Shown here one piece after another: positions 34,342 to 43,139 of a DNA stretch of 64,000 bases. Within the stretch, counting starts at the first letter, position 1, and each line of letters begins with the position of its first letter. The notes below the pieces were generated by a model. That model was given only the letters and a program-made list of their open reading frames with translations, was not told the DNA's origin and did no database searches. A program made the position numbers and the translations under genes. Origin of the DNA: Sinorhizobium sp. RAC02 (GTDB lineage Bacteria > Pseudomonadota > Alphaproteobacteria > Rhizobiales > Rhizobiaceae); contig NZ_CP016450.1 of assembly GCF_001713395.1 (NCBI RefSeq), forward strand, positions 744,001 to 808,000, given 5' to 3'.

Positions 34342-34806
34342 GTGCTGGATGAACGAGACAGGAAATTGCTGGCGCTGCTCCAGGAGGATGCCGGTGCGCC
34401 CGTCGCCACGCTGGCGGACAAAGTCAATCTGTCGCTGTCTGCCTGCGCGCGCCGCATCCAGAGGCTGGAGGAAAGCGGATATATCGCCGGAAAGGTCGCG
34501 CTGCTCGACAGCAGGAAGATGGGCGTGCCGACGACGGTTTTTGCGCTCATCAAGACGGCGCATCACAGCGACGATTGGATCGAACTGTTTTCGCGCGCCA
34601 TTGCAGACATTCCCGAGGTCGTCGAGGCGCACCGGCTGACGGGAAACTACGACTATATCCTGAAGATCGTGCTGCCGCGGGTCGAGCACTACGACGTGGT
34701 CTACAAGCGCATTGTGCGCAAGGTCGAGCTTTTCGACGTGTCCGCGTCCATCTCGATGGAGGTACTGAAAAGCGGGTCTCGCCTGCCGGTGGAGCACGCC
34801 GAGTAA
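34342..34806 (+). CDS. Lrp/AsnC family transcriptional regulator
   Basis: 154 residues from the GTG at 34342, which fits the family start (LDERDRKLLALLQEDAGAPV). The HTH is LADKVNLSLSACARRIQRLE, followed by the RAM/effector domain with TGNYDYILKIVLP. Such regulators sense amino acids. The divergent racemase is the likely target, and the repeats between them the likely binding site. An upstream ATG at 34294 is open but adds non-homologous residues. A terminator follows. Confidence 0.9.
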   Translation: MLDERDRKLLALLQEDAGAPVATLADKVNLSLSACARRIQRLEESGYIAGKVALLDSRKMGVPTTVFALIKTAHHSDDWIELFSRAIADIPEVVEAHRLTGNYDYILKIVLPRVEHYDVVYKRIVRKVELFDVSASISMEVLKSGSRLPVEHAE

Positions 34807-34833
34807 AGGAATTCCCGCGAAAGCGGGCACAAA

Positions 34834-34867
34834 AAAGGCCGATCGAAACCGGCCTTTCTCGTTTTTT
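34834..34867. terminator. Bidirectional terminator between lrp-type gene and cspA
   Basis: AAAGGCC (34834-34840) pairs with GGCCTTT (34851-34857), with A-runs before and T-runs after on both strands. It serves the convergent Lrp-type and cold-shock genes. Confidence 0.8.
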
Positions 34868-34882
34868 GCCGTAGGCGGCGGA

Positions 34883-35092
34883 TCAGGCTGCGACGAGCTG
34901 ATCGGCCGACATCTTGCCGGACTTGCGGTCGCGGATCAGCTCGAAGCTGACCTTCTGGCCTTCGTCCAGGCCAGCGAGGCCGGCGCGCTGAACGGCGGAG
35001 ATGTGGACGAATACGTCCGGCTCACCGCTGTCTTGCTGAATGAAGCCGTAGCCCTTGGTGGTGTTGAACCATTTTACGGTACCAGTTGCCAT
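34883..35092 (-). CDS. cspA: Cold shock protein
   Basis: A 69-residue single OB-fold RNA chaperone, [18 protein letters not shown] at the start. Both RNA-binding motifs are present: KGYGFI (RNP1) and DVFVHISAV (RNP2). The 5' region (35093-35292) has no other gene and may give a long structured leader, as in other csp genes. An isolated gene. Confidence 0.95.
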   Translation of the reverse strand: MATGTVKWFNTTKGYGFIQQDSGEPDVFVHISAVQRAGLAGLDEGQKVSFELIRDRKSGKMSADQLVAA

Positions 35093-35292
35093 GACGAAAC
35101 CTTTCCTAAGCCGTCAAATCAATCTTGGGCTGCCAACAGCGGCAACCATGGGAGGTCGAATTTGAAGGGTAGGTTCGTAACTGCAGGCACAGGGCCTGCA
35201 AATGCAGAAGTCAACGTTCAAATCTCGATGCGGGAGAAATAAGTGGTTCGTCATCTTCGGTCAAGATGGCCCAATACGACGATTCATGGTCT

Positions 35293-35649
35293 TTATTCCG
35301 GTGCGGAAAGCGCCGAGTCATTCTCGCACTGTGAGATCGGCAACTGGCGGAATGAGTGGATCGCGATGATGCGTTCCTCGTCGGTATCGGTCTCCACCTT
35401 CATGCAGGCGCAGGCATAACCGTAGTTGCCGTTGGTGCGCACATAGTCACCTTCGGAGATGTCGGGAATGTTCTCGATGCCGTCCGGCTCATTGCCGCCA
35501 CCCTGCGTCATGATCGTCCAGGTGCCTTCGCTGTCGTCCAGCCACCAGTTGGCGGGCGTCGGGTTTTGCAGCCAGCCGCAACGGGTTTCGGCAGCGTCGG
35601 CGCCCGTGGCGGCGAGGGCGAGAAGGGCACATATCAGCAGTCTTTTCAT
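35293..35649 (-). CDS. Exported DUF4087-like protein
   Basis: 118 residues. A signal peptide (MKRLLICALLALAATGADA) precedes ETRCGWLQNPTPANWWL and a Cys-rich remainder (YACACMKV, SQCEND). It matches what I know of DUF4087, a small exported family of unknown function. GAGGG lies six bases before the ATG. It begins 10 bases after the next exported gene upstream, so the two form a pair. A similar pairing occurs at 59.1-59.9 kb. Confidence 0.75.
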   Translation of the reverse strand: MKRLLICALLALAATGADAAETRCGWLQNPTPANWWLDDSEGTWTIMTQGGGNEPDGIENIPDISEGDYVRTNGNYGYACACMKVETDTDEERIIAIHSFRQLPISQCENDSALSAPE

Positions 35650-35659
35650 GGTTTTGCCC

Positions 35660-35956
35660 TCACATGCCGGTTTTCTTGCAGTGGAATGTGTCGCCGCTTG
35701 TTTCCGAAGCCCAGTCCATGTCCGTGTCGGTAATGTTGGCGAGGCCGATGCGGTAGTCGTCGGCAAAGGTCAGGATGTAGGCGCCGCCATCCTTCTCGCT
35801 CTTGAGGATCGGCATCGGTCCCTCACCGGAATCGTAGGTGTCCGTGGTGAAGGTGAAGGTGGAGACCTCGCAATCCCAGGTGCCGACATAGGGCGGCTCT
35901 TCGCTGGCGTGAGCGGGCAGGGCGGAAACGACGAGAGCTGCGAGGAGACGAAGCAT
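35660..35956 (-). CDS. Small exported protein, paralogue of the one at 59.5 kb
   Basis: 98 residues: a signal peptide of about 18 (MLRLLAALVVSALPAHA), then a small beta-rich domain with GTWDC near the start and TFHCKK at the end, two Cys that could bridge. It aligns along its full length with the protein at 59545-59853 (GEWEC ... TMNCRR). Function unknown. The start at 35956 is chosen because the signal peptide begins there. Confidence 0.75.
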   Translation of the reverse strand: MLRLLAALVVSALPAHASEEPPYVGTWDCEVSTFTFTTDTYDSGEGPMPILKSEKDGGAYILTFADDYRIGLANITDTDMDWASETSGDTFHCKKTGM

Positions 35957-36049
35957 GGCGGCGGATGTCCCGTTCTGGAGCGCGTAGAGTATGTGGAAAT
36001 TTACGAGCAAAGAACGGTTGAAGCAGATGGCTTATTCTCGCGCAATGGT

Positions 36050-36075
36050 AAAAGGCCCGGCAAAGCGGCCGGGCC
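36050..36075 (-). terminator. Intrinsic terminator after the exported basic protein gene
   Basis: Eight-pair stem GGCCCGGC/GCCGGGCC, loop of six, then TTTTA on the minus strand, 20 bases after the stop at 36096. Confidence 0.75.
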
Positions 36076-36095
36076 TTGTCTCGATGCTGGACAGT

Positions 36096-36407
36096 CTATC
36101 TGACGTCGATCGGCAGGCGATCATCGCAATGGCGGACTTTCGTCCGGTGGCCGCTCCGATCGAAGAGCACGGCCCAGTTCGTCGAGCAATAGGCGCCGCT
36201 ATTCGCAAGGATGACCCGGTGCTTCTTGCGGACATGGGTGAACGGCTCACGCTCGACGGTGCGGTAATACTCACCGCGGCCGCTCGAGCCTCTGTCGCTT
36301 CTGTCGTTACCATTGTCGCCGCGGCCTGATTTCTGGGCCAGCGACGGGGTGGCGAAGGAACCGATGGCCGTCGCGAGGGCGATGGAAACGAGAACAAACT
36401 TGCGCAT
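36096..36407 (-). CDS. Small exported basic protein
   Basis: 103 residues. Signal peptide MRKFVLVSIALATAIGSFA, then a Gly/Arg/Asp-rich linker (GRGDNGNDRSDRGSSGRG) and a conserved-looking end (TVEREPFTHVRKKHRVILA, then CSTNWAVLFDRSGH and a second Cys). AAGGAG lies five bases before the ATG. I do not recognise a named family. Flanked by terminators, so probably monocistronic. Confidence 0.75.
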   Translation of the reverse strand: MRKFVLVSIALATAIGSFATPSLAQKSGRGDNGNDRSDRGSSGRGEYYRTVEREPFTHVRKKHRVILANSGAYCSTNWAVLFDRSGHRTKVRHCDDRLPIDVR

Positions 36408-36502
36408 GGACTTCTCCTTGAGTTGCAGAGCGTCTGTTTCGCGCTCGGGAGAACAGTCTCATGTCGGTCGGCGAGCCGCTGTCTCCGGAGAAACAGGGCA
36501 CA

Positions 36503-36529
36503 AAAAGGCCCCGGAAACCGGGGCCTTTT
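36503..36529 (-). terminator. Intrinsic terminator, perfect 12-bp stem
   Basis: AAAAGGCCCCGG, three-base loop, CCGGGGCCTTTT. Read on the minus strand it follows the hypothetical gene ending at 36542 and ends in a run of five T. Confidence 0.88.
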
Positions 36530-36541
36530 CATTGAAAAGTG

Positions 36542-36922
36542 TCAGGCGGGGCGACGTTTGTCCACGCGATGATGGTCAAGGAAGGTCGCGATGGCCGTTT
36601 CACCGTAGAGGCGGCGCTGTTCGACAAGGGCGGTGGCAAGGCGGGCAGCATCGCCGAAGGTGGCGATTTGCGCGGCCGCGGCTGCCGGATTGCGGGCAAG
36701 CGCATCGGCAACGAGATCCGCCATGGTGCGTGGCAGGAGATCGGTGCAGTCTCGCATGCTTTCAAAGACGGTGCCGATGGGAACGATCGTGTCTTCGTAG
36801 ATCACCATCGGTTCGGCGCGTTCGTCTTCCCAGGCATCAAAAGCTTCCAGGGCATCACCGAACGCTTGCTGCAGAGTGATGGGAGCATGTCCTTCGTGAA
36901 GGTCTGGCAGGAAATTCAACAT
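36542..36922 (-). CDS. Hypothetical protein
   Basis: 126 residues from the ATG at 36922 (AAGGAG six bases upstream). Mostly helical, soluble, acidic in the first half (HEGHAPITLQQAFGDALEAF, DAWEDERAEPMV) with a basic end (HHRVDKRRPA). No signal peptide or recognised domain. The good ribosome-binding site and its own strong terminator support a real gene. Confidence 0.65.
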   Translation of the reverse strand: MLNFLPDLHEGHAPITLQQAFGDALEAFDAWEDERAEPMVIYEDTIVPIGTVFESMRDCTDLLPRTMADLVADALARNPAAAAAQIATFGDAARLATALVEQRRLYGETAIATFLDHHRVDKRRPA

Positions 36923-37248
36923 TTTCTGTCTCCTTGGCGTAAGGGCGTTTCTCTTTCGTACTCCTGTACTCAGGCCTCGATGCCGGCTGCCGCTCGCAAT
37001 GTGAGCGGCTTGCTGCACCGCAGGTCTCACAAATCTTAACAACAGGAAACGTCTTGGGAAGCGAAAAATTTTGTCGAGACCGCGCGGACTTGCCAGTTTC
37101 AAGCGACTTCTGTTTCAAATCAGCGAGATAGCGGAAAGAAAATTTCTTCTGCGTTGTGCGTTGCGGTCATAATTGTGTGGCGCAGCAGGCCAATTCGTCG
37201 GGTTTGGCCGGGCAAATCACCTGATTTCACCGCTTTGCAAGAAGGGTG
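36923..37248. other. Gene-free interval before the TetR promoter
   Basis: Carries the 5' region of the minus-strand hypothetical gene and AT-richer sequence around 37040-37160. No gene or RNA structure that I can support. Confidence 0.5.
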
Positions 37249-37277
37249 TTGACCCGAAAGCCAGACATCGCTAGAAA
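37249..37277 (+). promoter_or_regulatory. Promoter of the TetR gene
   Basis: TTGACC, 17 bases, TAGAAA, a good housekeeping-type match. The predicted start is near 37284, just before the operator. Confidence 0.6.
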
Positions 37278-37286
37278 ATGCCGAAC

Positions 37287-37302
37287 CGTACGGTACGGTA
37301 CG
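37287..37302. promoter_or_regulatory. Likely TetR self-operator
   Basis: CGTACGGTACGGTACG matches its reverse complement at 14 of 16 positions. It overlaps the predicted transcript start of the TetR gene, as expected for autorepression. Confidence 0.6.
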
Positions 37303-37313
37303 CGGATTAATGG

Positions 37314-39048
<1,735 letters not shown>

Positions 39049-39097
39049 GTGACGAGCCGATCCCCGTTACCCGCTGGCATGCCTGCGGCAATACGGT

Positions 39098-39137
39098 GAT
39101 CGGCAAGAACAAGCCGGTCGATAAGGCTGGCAACTAG
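39098..39137 (+). repeat. Partial duplicate of the ilvC 3' end
   Basis: Forty bases that match ilvC 39009-39048 at 34 of 40 positions. The in-frame translation IGKNKPVDKAGN plus stop mirrors [12 protein letters not shown] plus stop. There is no start codon or further homology upstream, so it is a remnant of a small tandem duplication or recombination event. Confidence 0.8.
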
Positions 39138-39165
39138 ACGTTTCTGCATTCCGTGCAGAGCAATC

Positions 39166-39193
39166 GGCCGGGCGGTTTTTCGCCCGGCCTTTT
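39166..39193 (+). terminator. Intrinsic terminator of ilvC
   Basis: Nine-pair GC-rich stem GGCCGGGCG/CGCCCGGCC, loop GTTTTT, then TTTTATTT. It lies after the duplicated ilvC tail. Confidence 0.9.
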
Positions 39194-39326
39194 ATTTCAG
39201 AAAACCTGAAATAATGCAGTGCATCCTTCGGCGCCATTGCGGTGCAGCAAGTAATACGCTTGCCTGAAGCGGCAAACAGGAACAGAATACGCAAGTGTTT
39301 CGTTCAGTTGTCGGGAGGATCGTGCA

Positions 39327-39428
39327 ATGACCACCATTGTCCAATACTTCGCCTGGTTCGATCTCTTAATCCTGGGCAGTATCGCCATGCTTGTGCTGCT
39401 CAGCCTCTACGGCGACCGCACCACCTGA
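39327..39428 (+). CDS. Tiny single-helix membrane protein
   Basis: A 33-residue frame starting MTTIVQYFAWFDLLILG and ending SLYGDRTT, with one membrane helix of about 20 residues. GGGAGG lies eight bases before the ATG. The short polar ends and the clean ribosome-binding site make it a believable small membrane protein; no family is recognised. It stands alone in the 556-base gap between ilvC and the aminotransferase gene. Confidence 0.55.
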   Translation: MTTIVQYFAWFDLLILGSIAMLVLLSLYGDRTT

Positions 39429-39604
39429 GTGTGTCGGGTGCCTGAAATGGCCGCCGGAGTGCACCCGCTCCGGCGAGAATAAAGTCGCGCGAAATCTTGG
39501 GTCGTGCGCAACTTCTCTTGGTGCGAATATTTAGGTCAGCATTATTGACATAAAAACAGCGCCGTGATGAGGTACGTCCAAACAACAAGCCCGAGGAAAC
39601 CCCG

Positions 39605-40828
39605 ATGTTCAAATGGGAACAGGCCTTCGCGACGCGCGCGTCGCGGATGAAGGCGTCTGAAATCCGTGAATTGCTGAAACTGCTGGAACGGCCCGACATC
39701 ATCTCGTTCGCAGGCGGCATTCCCGATCCGGCCCTGTTTCCGAAAGAAGACTTCGCCGCCGCCTATGCCGATATCCTCGCCGGCGAGGGCGCGGCCGCCG
39801 GTCTGCAGTACTCCGTCAGCGAGGGCTACAAGCCGCTGCGCGAATGGCTCGCCGGCGAAATGGCCAAGCTCGACATCGCCTGTTCGGCCGATAACGTCTT
39901 CATCGTCTCCGGCTCGCAGCAGGGCCTCGACTATCTCGGCAAGCTCTTCCTCTCGCCGAAGGATACGGCCCTCGTCACCTGGCCGACCTATCTCGGCGCC
40001 CTCCAGGCCTTCAATGCCTATGAGCCGACCTACGACCGGCTGAATCTTTCCGGCAACCGCACCCCGGATGCCTATCGCGCAACGGCGACGGAAGCCGGCG
40101 GCCGTGTCAAGTTTGCCTACCTTTCCGCCGATTTTGCCAACCCGACCGGCGAAACGGTCGACCGCGCCGGGCGCGAAAAGCTGCTCGACCTGGCGGAAGA
40201 ACTGGACATCCCTGTTATCGAGGACGCCGCCTATCAGTCCCTGCGCTACGACGGCGAAGCCGTACCGCCGATCCTGGCGCTGGAAATCGCCCGCAAGGGT
40301 GATATCGACGCGGCGCGCACCATCTATTGCGGCAGCTTCTCCAAGACGCTCGCGCCGGGGCTGCGCGTTGGCTACATCGTCGCGGCAGCTCCCGTCATCC
40401 GCAAGCTGGTGTTGATGAAGCAGGCGGCGGACCTGCATTCCTCGACCATCAACCAGATGGTCATCGCCCACGTTGCCGAACGCGGCTTCGATGCACAGGT
40501 CGCAAAGATCCGTGCCGCCTACAGCGCCCGCCGCAACGCCATGCTGGCGGCGCTCCAGAAGTACATGCCGGATGGTGTTACCTGGACCAAACCGGAAGGC
40601 GGCATGTTCGTCTGGGTCACGCTGCCGGCCGGCATGGACGGCGCGACGCTGCTTGCCCGCTCCATCGAAACGGAAAAGGTCGCCTTCGTGCCCGGCCAGG
40701 CCTTCCACGCGGATGGCAGCGGCGCCAACACGTTGCGCCTCAGCTTCTCCTGCGCCGACGCCGCGACGATCGAGGAGGGTATCTCCCGCCTTGGCCGGCT
40801 GCTCTCCAACGAGCGCCTCGCTGCCTGA
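39605..40828 (+). CDS. PLP-dependent aminotransferase (2-aminoadipate/LysN-like, fold type I)
   Basis: 407 residues, class I/II aminotransferase without the GntR domain seen in MocR proteins. The PLP-binding Lys is in YCGSFSKTLAPGLRVGYI. Other landmarks are FAGGIPDPALFP near the N-terminus, LQYSVSEGYKPLREWL, SGSQQGLDYLGKLFL and VIEDAAYQSLRYDG. Relatives act on 2-aminoadipate, valine or aromatic amino acids; the substrate cannot be decided. It is followed by a palindromic repeat and the convergent M20 peptidase gene. Confidence 0.9.
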   Translation: MFKWEQAFATRASRMKASEIRELLKLLERPDIISFAGGIPDPALFPKEDFAAAYADILAGEGAAAGLQYSVSEGYKPLREWLAGEMAKLDIACSADNVFIVSGSQQGLDYLGKLFLSPKDTALVTWPTYLGALQAFNAYEPTYDRLNLSGNRTPDAYRATATEAGGRVKFAYLSADFANPTGETVDRAGREKLLDLAEELDIPVIEDAAYQSLRYDGEAVPPILALEIARKGDIDAARTIYCGSFSKTLAPGLRVGYIVAAAPVIRKLVLMKQAADLHSSTINQMVIAHVAERGFDAQVAKIRAAYSARRNAMLAALQKYMPDGVTWTKPEGGMFVWVTLPAGMDGATLLARSIETEKVAFVPGQAFHADGSGANTLRLSFSCADAATIEEGISRLGRLLSNERLAA

Positions 40829-40850
40829 TCGGCGATGTAGGTAGCCTCTA

Positions 40851-40927
40851 ACCTTCTCCCCGCAAGCGGGGAGAAGGTGGCCTGCCCAACGAAGTGGGAG
40901 AAGGTGGCGGAAGCCGGATGAGGGGCC
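40851..40927. repeat. Rhizobial palindromic intergenic repeat
   Basis: ACCTTCTCCCCGC-AA-GCGGGGAGAAGGT (13 pairs), then GGCCTGCCCAACGAAGTGGG and AGAAGGTGGCGG, and GATGAGGGG. This composite is a frequent intergenic element in rhizobia. It sits between convergent genes and can also act as a transcription stop. Confidence 0.75.
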
Positions 40928-40934
40928 AATTCGC

Positions 40935-42578
40935 CTAGTCAGCGAGACACGAGCGTGCCGCTTCGAACACCAGATCCGGCAGAACCTCAAACGTATAGGG
41001 CGCATGCACGCGCTCCCATTTCTGGTGATAGTCACGCCCCCACGGGCCGATGTTGACCGTCGGGAAGGAGAGCAATCCTTGCCTTGCATCGTCGGTGAAG
41101 GCCGCTGACGGCGTGTTGGTGGCGAGCAGGCCGATTTCGCCGGCGTCCGGCCGGTGGCCGAAGAAGCTCATGTCGGAAATACCGGCAAAAATCTGCTTGA
41201 ACTTGATCGACGTGCCATGCCGCGTCGCGACGTTCTCCATGACCGCCTGAAGCCGGTCACGCATGGTGCGCCCCGTGTCGCCTGCGCGTTCCAGATGCAC
41301 CAGCGGATAATGCAGGCTGCCGAAGCCGATGATGACGGCCGGGCCTTCGATGCCTGCTTCGGTCGCCGCGGCCGCGACGATCTCGCGGCTCACCTTCAAG
41401 GGATCGGTGCCGCCGGAGAGGGACCGGTCGAGCGCCGAAAGACGATCGAGCGCGTCGCCACCGCGTGTCTTCAACCGCTCTAGAAGCTCGGCATAGGTCA
41501 GCACGCTGCCTTCCGTCTTTCCTGCCGGGCGACCCCGGTAGCGCGCCTGATGCGCGTCCTGTGTTTCGAGTGCTGTGTTCAACGCACCGGTCACCAGCGT
41601 GCGGAAGTCACTGAAAATCTCGGCGGCGCTGCGGCGGTGTGTCAGCCAGTTGAAGGAGAGCCAGACGCGATCCGGCGTCGTTACGTCGTAGCCATCGCGG
41701 ATGTCGCGGGCTTCCAGGCACACCGGCGGCGGAGAGCGCTCGCCGAACGCCTCGTCGCTGAGTTCCGGCATGGTGTCCATGGCACGGATGATCTCGGCGC
41801 TGATACGGTGGGCGCTCGTGCCATTGAACGGATAGCCGGCATGGGTCGGGCGGCCGATGACGAAGGCGAAGGGGGCGAACTTGCCGATGGAGCCGAGATA
41901 GACCGCGCGGCCTTCCTCGCCATCGCGCTCGCAGCTCGACGCATCGAGATTGATGCCGGCGACGATGTCGAGATCGAAACGACGCGCGATCTCCGGCAGC
42001 GCATTGCGCAGGCTGCGCATGCCGCGCGAGCGGTTTTCCTCGTCAGGGGTTGCGACGAACAGGATGTTCCCCTCCGGTGTCTCCAGCCCGGCGAAACGCT
42101 CCAGCACCGCGATGCCGGCGGCAAGGCCGCTCTTCATGTCGAGCAGACCGCGCCCGGCGATGAAATCGCCACTCTCGAAATCCTTGAGGGCCTTCGTCTC
42201 CGCGCCGTTCAGCGGGCGGCTGCGGAGTTCCTTCATAAGGGCTTCCGTCAACGGTTCCGGATCGCAGGCGAGCGGCGCAAGCGTGCCGTAATTGGCAATG
42301 GAGACGGTGTCGAAATGGCCGGCCAGCACCACTGTGCGCCGCCCGCTGCCGCGCACCAGAGCCACGACGTTCTGCGTCATCGGCTCGCCGTGGCTGTCCA
42401 CGGTAAAAAGCTGCTGGGGGTGGCGCTGGAAATAGGGTGTTTCCGCGAGATGCGCCCGCAGCTTTTCGGAGAAGCTGGCTTCGTCCGGTGAACCGGTCAC
42501 GCTCGGCCAGCGGGTCATCAGCAGCGAGAGGTTTTTGGCGCGTGAGGCTGCAGTGTGGAGCGTGGTTTCATCGGTCAT
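40935..42578 (-). CDS. M20 family metallopeptidase, RocB-like
   Basis: 547 residues, the length of RocB-type M20 proteins, which are linked to arginine use. Metal-site motifs: VLAGHFDTV, AGRGLLDMKSG and FVATPDEENRSRG. The dimerisation/lid domain lies in the middle (PTHAGYPFNG). The exact amide substrate is unknown. It is divergent from an Lrp/AsnC gene with a concentric inverted repeat between them, so amino-acid-responsive control is likely. Confidence 0.88.
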   Translation of the reverse strand: MTDETTLHTAASRAKNLSLLMTRWPSVTGSPDEASFSEKLRAHLAETPYFQRHPQQLFTVDSHGEPMTQNVVALVRGSGRRTVVLAGHFDTVSIANYGTLAPLACDPEPLTEALMKELRSRPLNGAETKALKDFESGDFIAGRGLLDMKSGLAAGIAVLERFAGLETPEGNILFVATPDEENRSRGMRSLRNALPEIARRFDLDIVAGINLDASSCERDGEEGRAVYLGSIGKFAPFAFVIGRPTHAGYPFNGTSAHRISAEIIRAMDTMPELSDEAFGERSPPPVCLEARDIRDGYDVTTPDRVWLSFNWLTHRRSAAEIFSDFRTLVTGALNTALETQDAHQARYRGRPAGKTEGSVLTYAELLERLKTRGGDALDRLSALDRSLSGGTDPLKVSREIVAAAATEAGIEGPAVIIGFGSLHYPLVHLERAGDTGRTMRDRLQAVMENVATRHGTSIKFKQIFAGISDMSFFGHRPDAGEIGLLATNTPSAAFTDDARQGLLSFPTVNIGPWGRDYHQKWERVHAPYTFEVLPDLVFEAARSCLAD

Positions 42579-42635
42579 GGGGATCGGCCTGTCGGAAGCA
42601 GTTGCGTCGAGATTGCTGCTAGGCTAGCCAAGGAG

Positions 42636-42688
42636 AACGGCAAGCGAAATGGCAATATTTTGAGAAAATCGCTATCTGAATTGCCGTT
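42636..42688. promoter_or_regulatory. Concentric inverted repeat, likely Lrp operator
   Basis: Outer arms AACGGCAA (42636-42643) and TTGCCGTT (42681-42688); inner ATTTT-GAG-AAAAT (42657-42669). Both centre within one base of 42662. It lies between the divergent RocB-like and Lrp-type starts. Confidence 0.6.
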
Positions 42689-42721
42689 TCGTCATCCCGA
42701 ACTGACATTTTGGTAGTGGAT

Positions 42722-43138
42722 ATGGATACGATCGACCGAAAACTCCTCGCCCTCCTTCGTAAGGATGGCCGTGCTTCGCTCTCTGCGCTGGCTGCCGAAT
42801 TGAACGTCTCGCGCGGCACGGTGCAGAACCGCATCGAGCGGCTGACGCGCGACGGCGTCATCGCCGGCTTTACCGTGCGGGTGACGGCTGCCGACGATCC
42901 GCATGCCGTTCGCGCCGTCATGTTGATCGAGATCACCGGCCAGAAGACACTCTCCGCCATAAAGGCCCTGCGCGGCATTCCCGAAATCCGCGCGCTGCAC
43001 ACGACGAACGGCGCCTGGGACCTTATTGCCGAGATTCAGGCTGATAACCTGGTCGAGTTCGAACGGGTGCTGCGCGGGGTACGCGCCATGGATGGCGTCT
43101 CGAAATCCGAAACCAGCCTGTTGCTCACCACGCTTTAA
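42722..43138 (+). CDS. Lrp/AsnC family transcriptional regulator
   Basis: 138 residues: MDTIDRKLLALLRKDGRASL, HTH ALAAELNVSRGTVQNRIERL, and an effector domain with VMLIEITGQ and GAWDLIAEIQ. The ATG at 42722 fits the family; a TTG four codons earlier is open and no strong ribosome-binding site is seen for either. The probable target is the divergent RocB-like peptidase gene and itself. It ends one base before the stop of the convergent periplasmic repeat protein. Confidence 0.9.
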   Translation: MDTIDRKLLALLRKDGRASLSALAAELNVSRGTVQNRIERLTRDGVIAGFTVRVTAADDPHAVRAVMLIEITGQKTLSAIKALRGIPEIRALHTTNGAWDLIAEIQADNLVEFERVLRGVRAMDGVSKSETSLLLTTL

Positions 43139-43139
43139 C

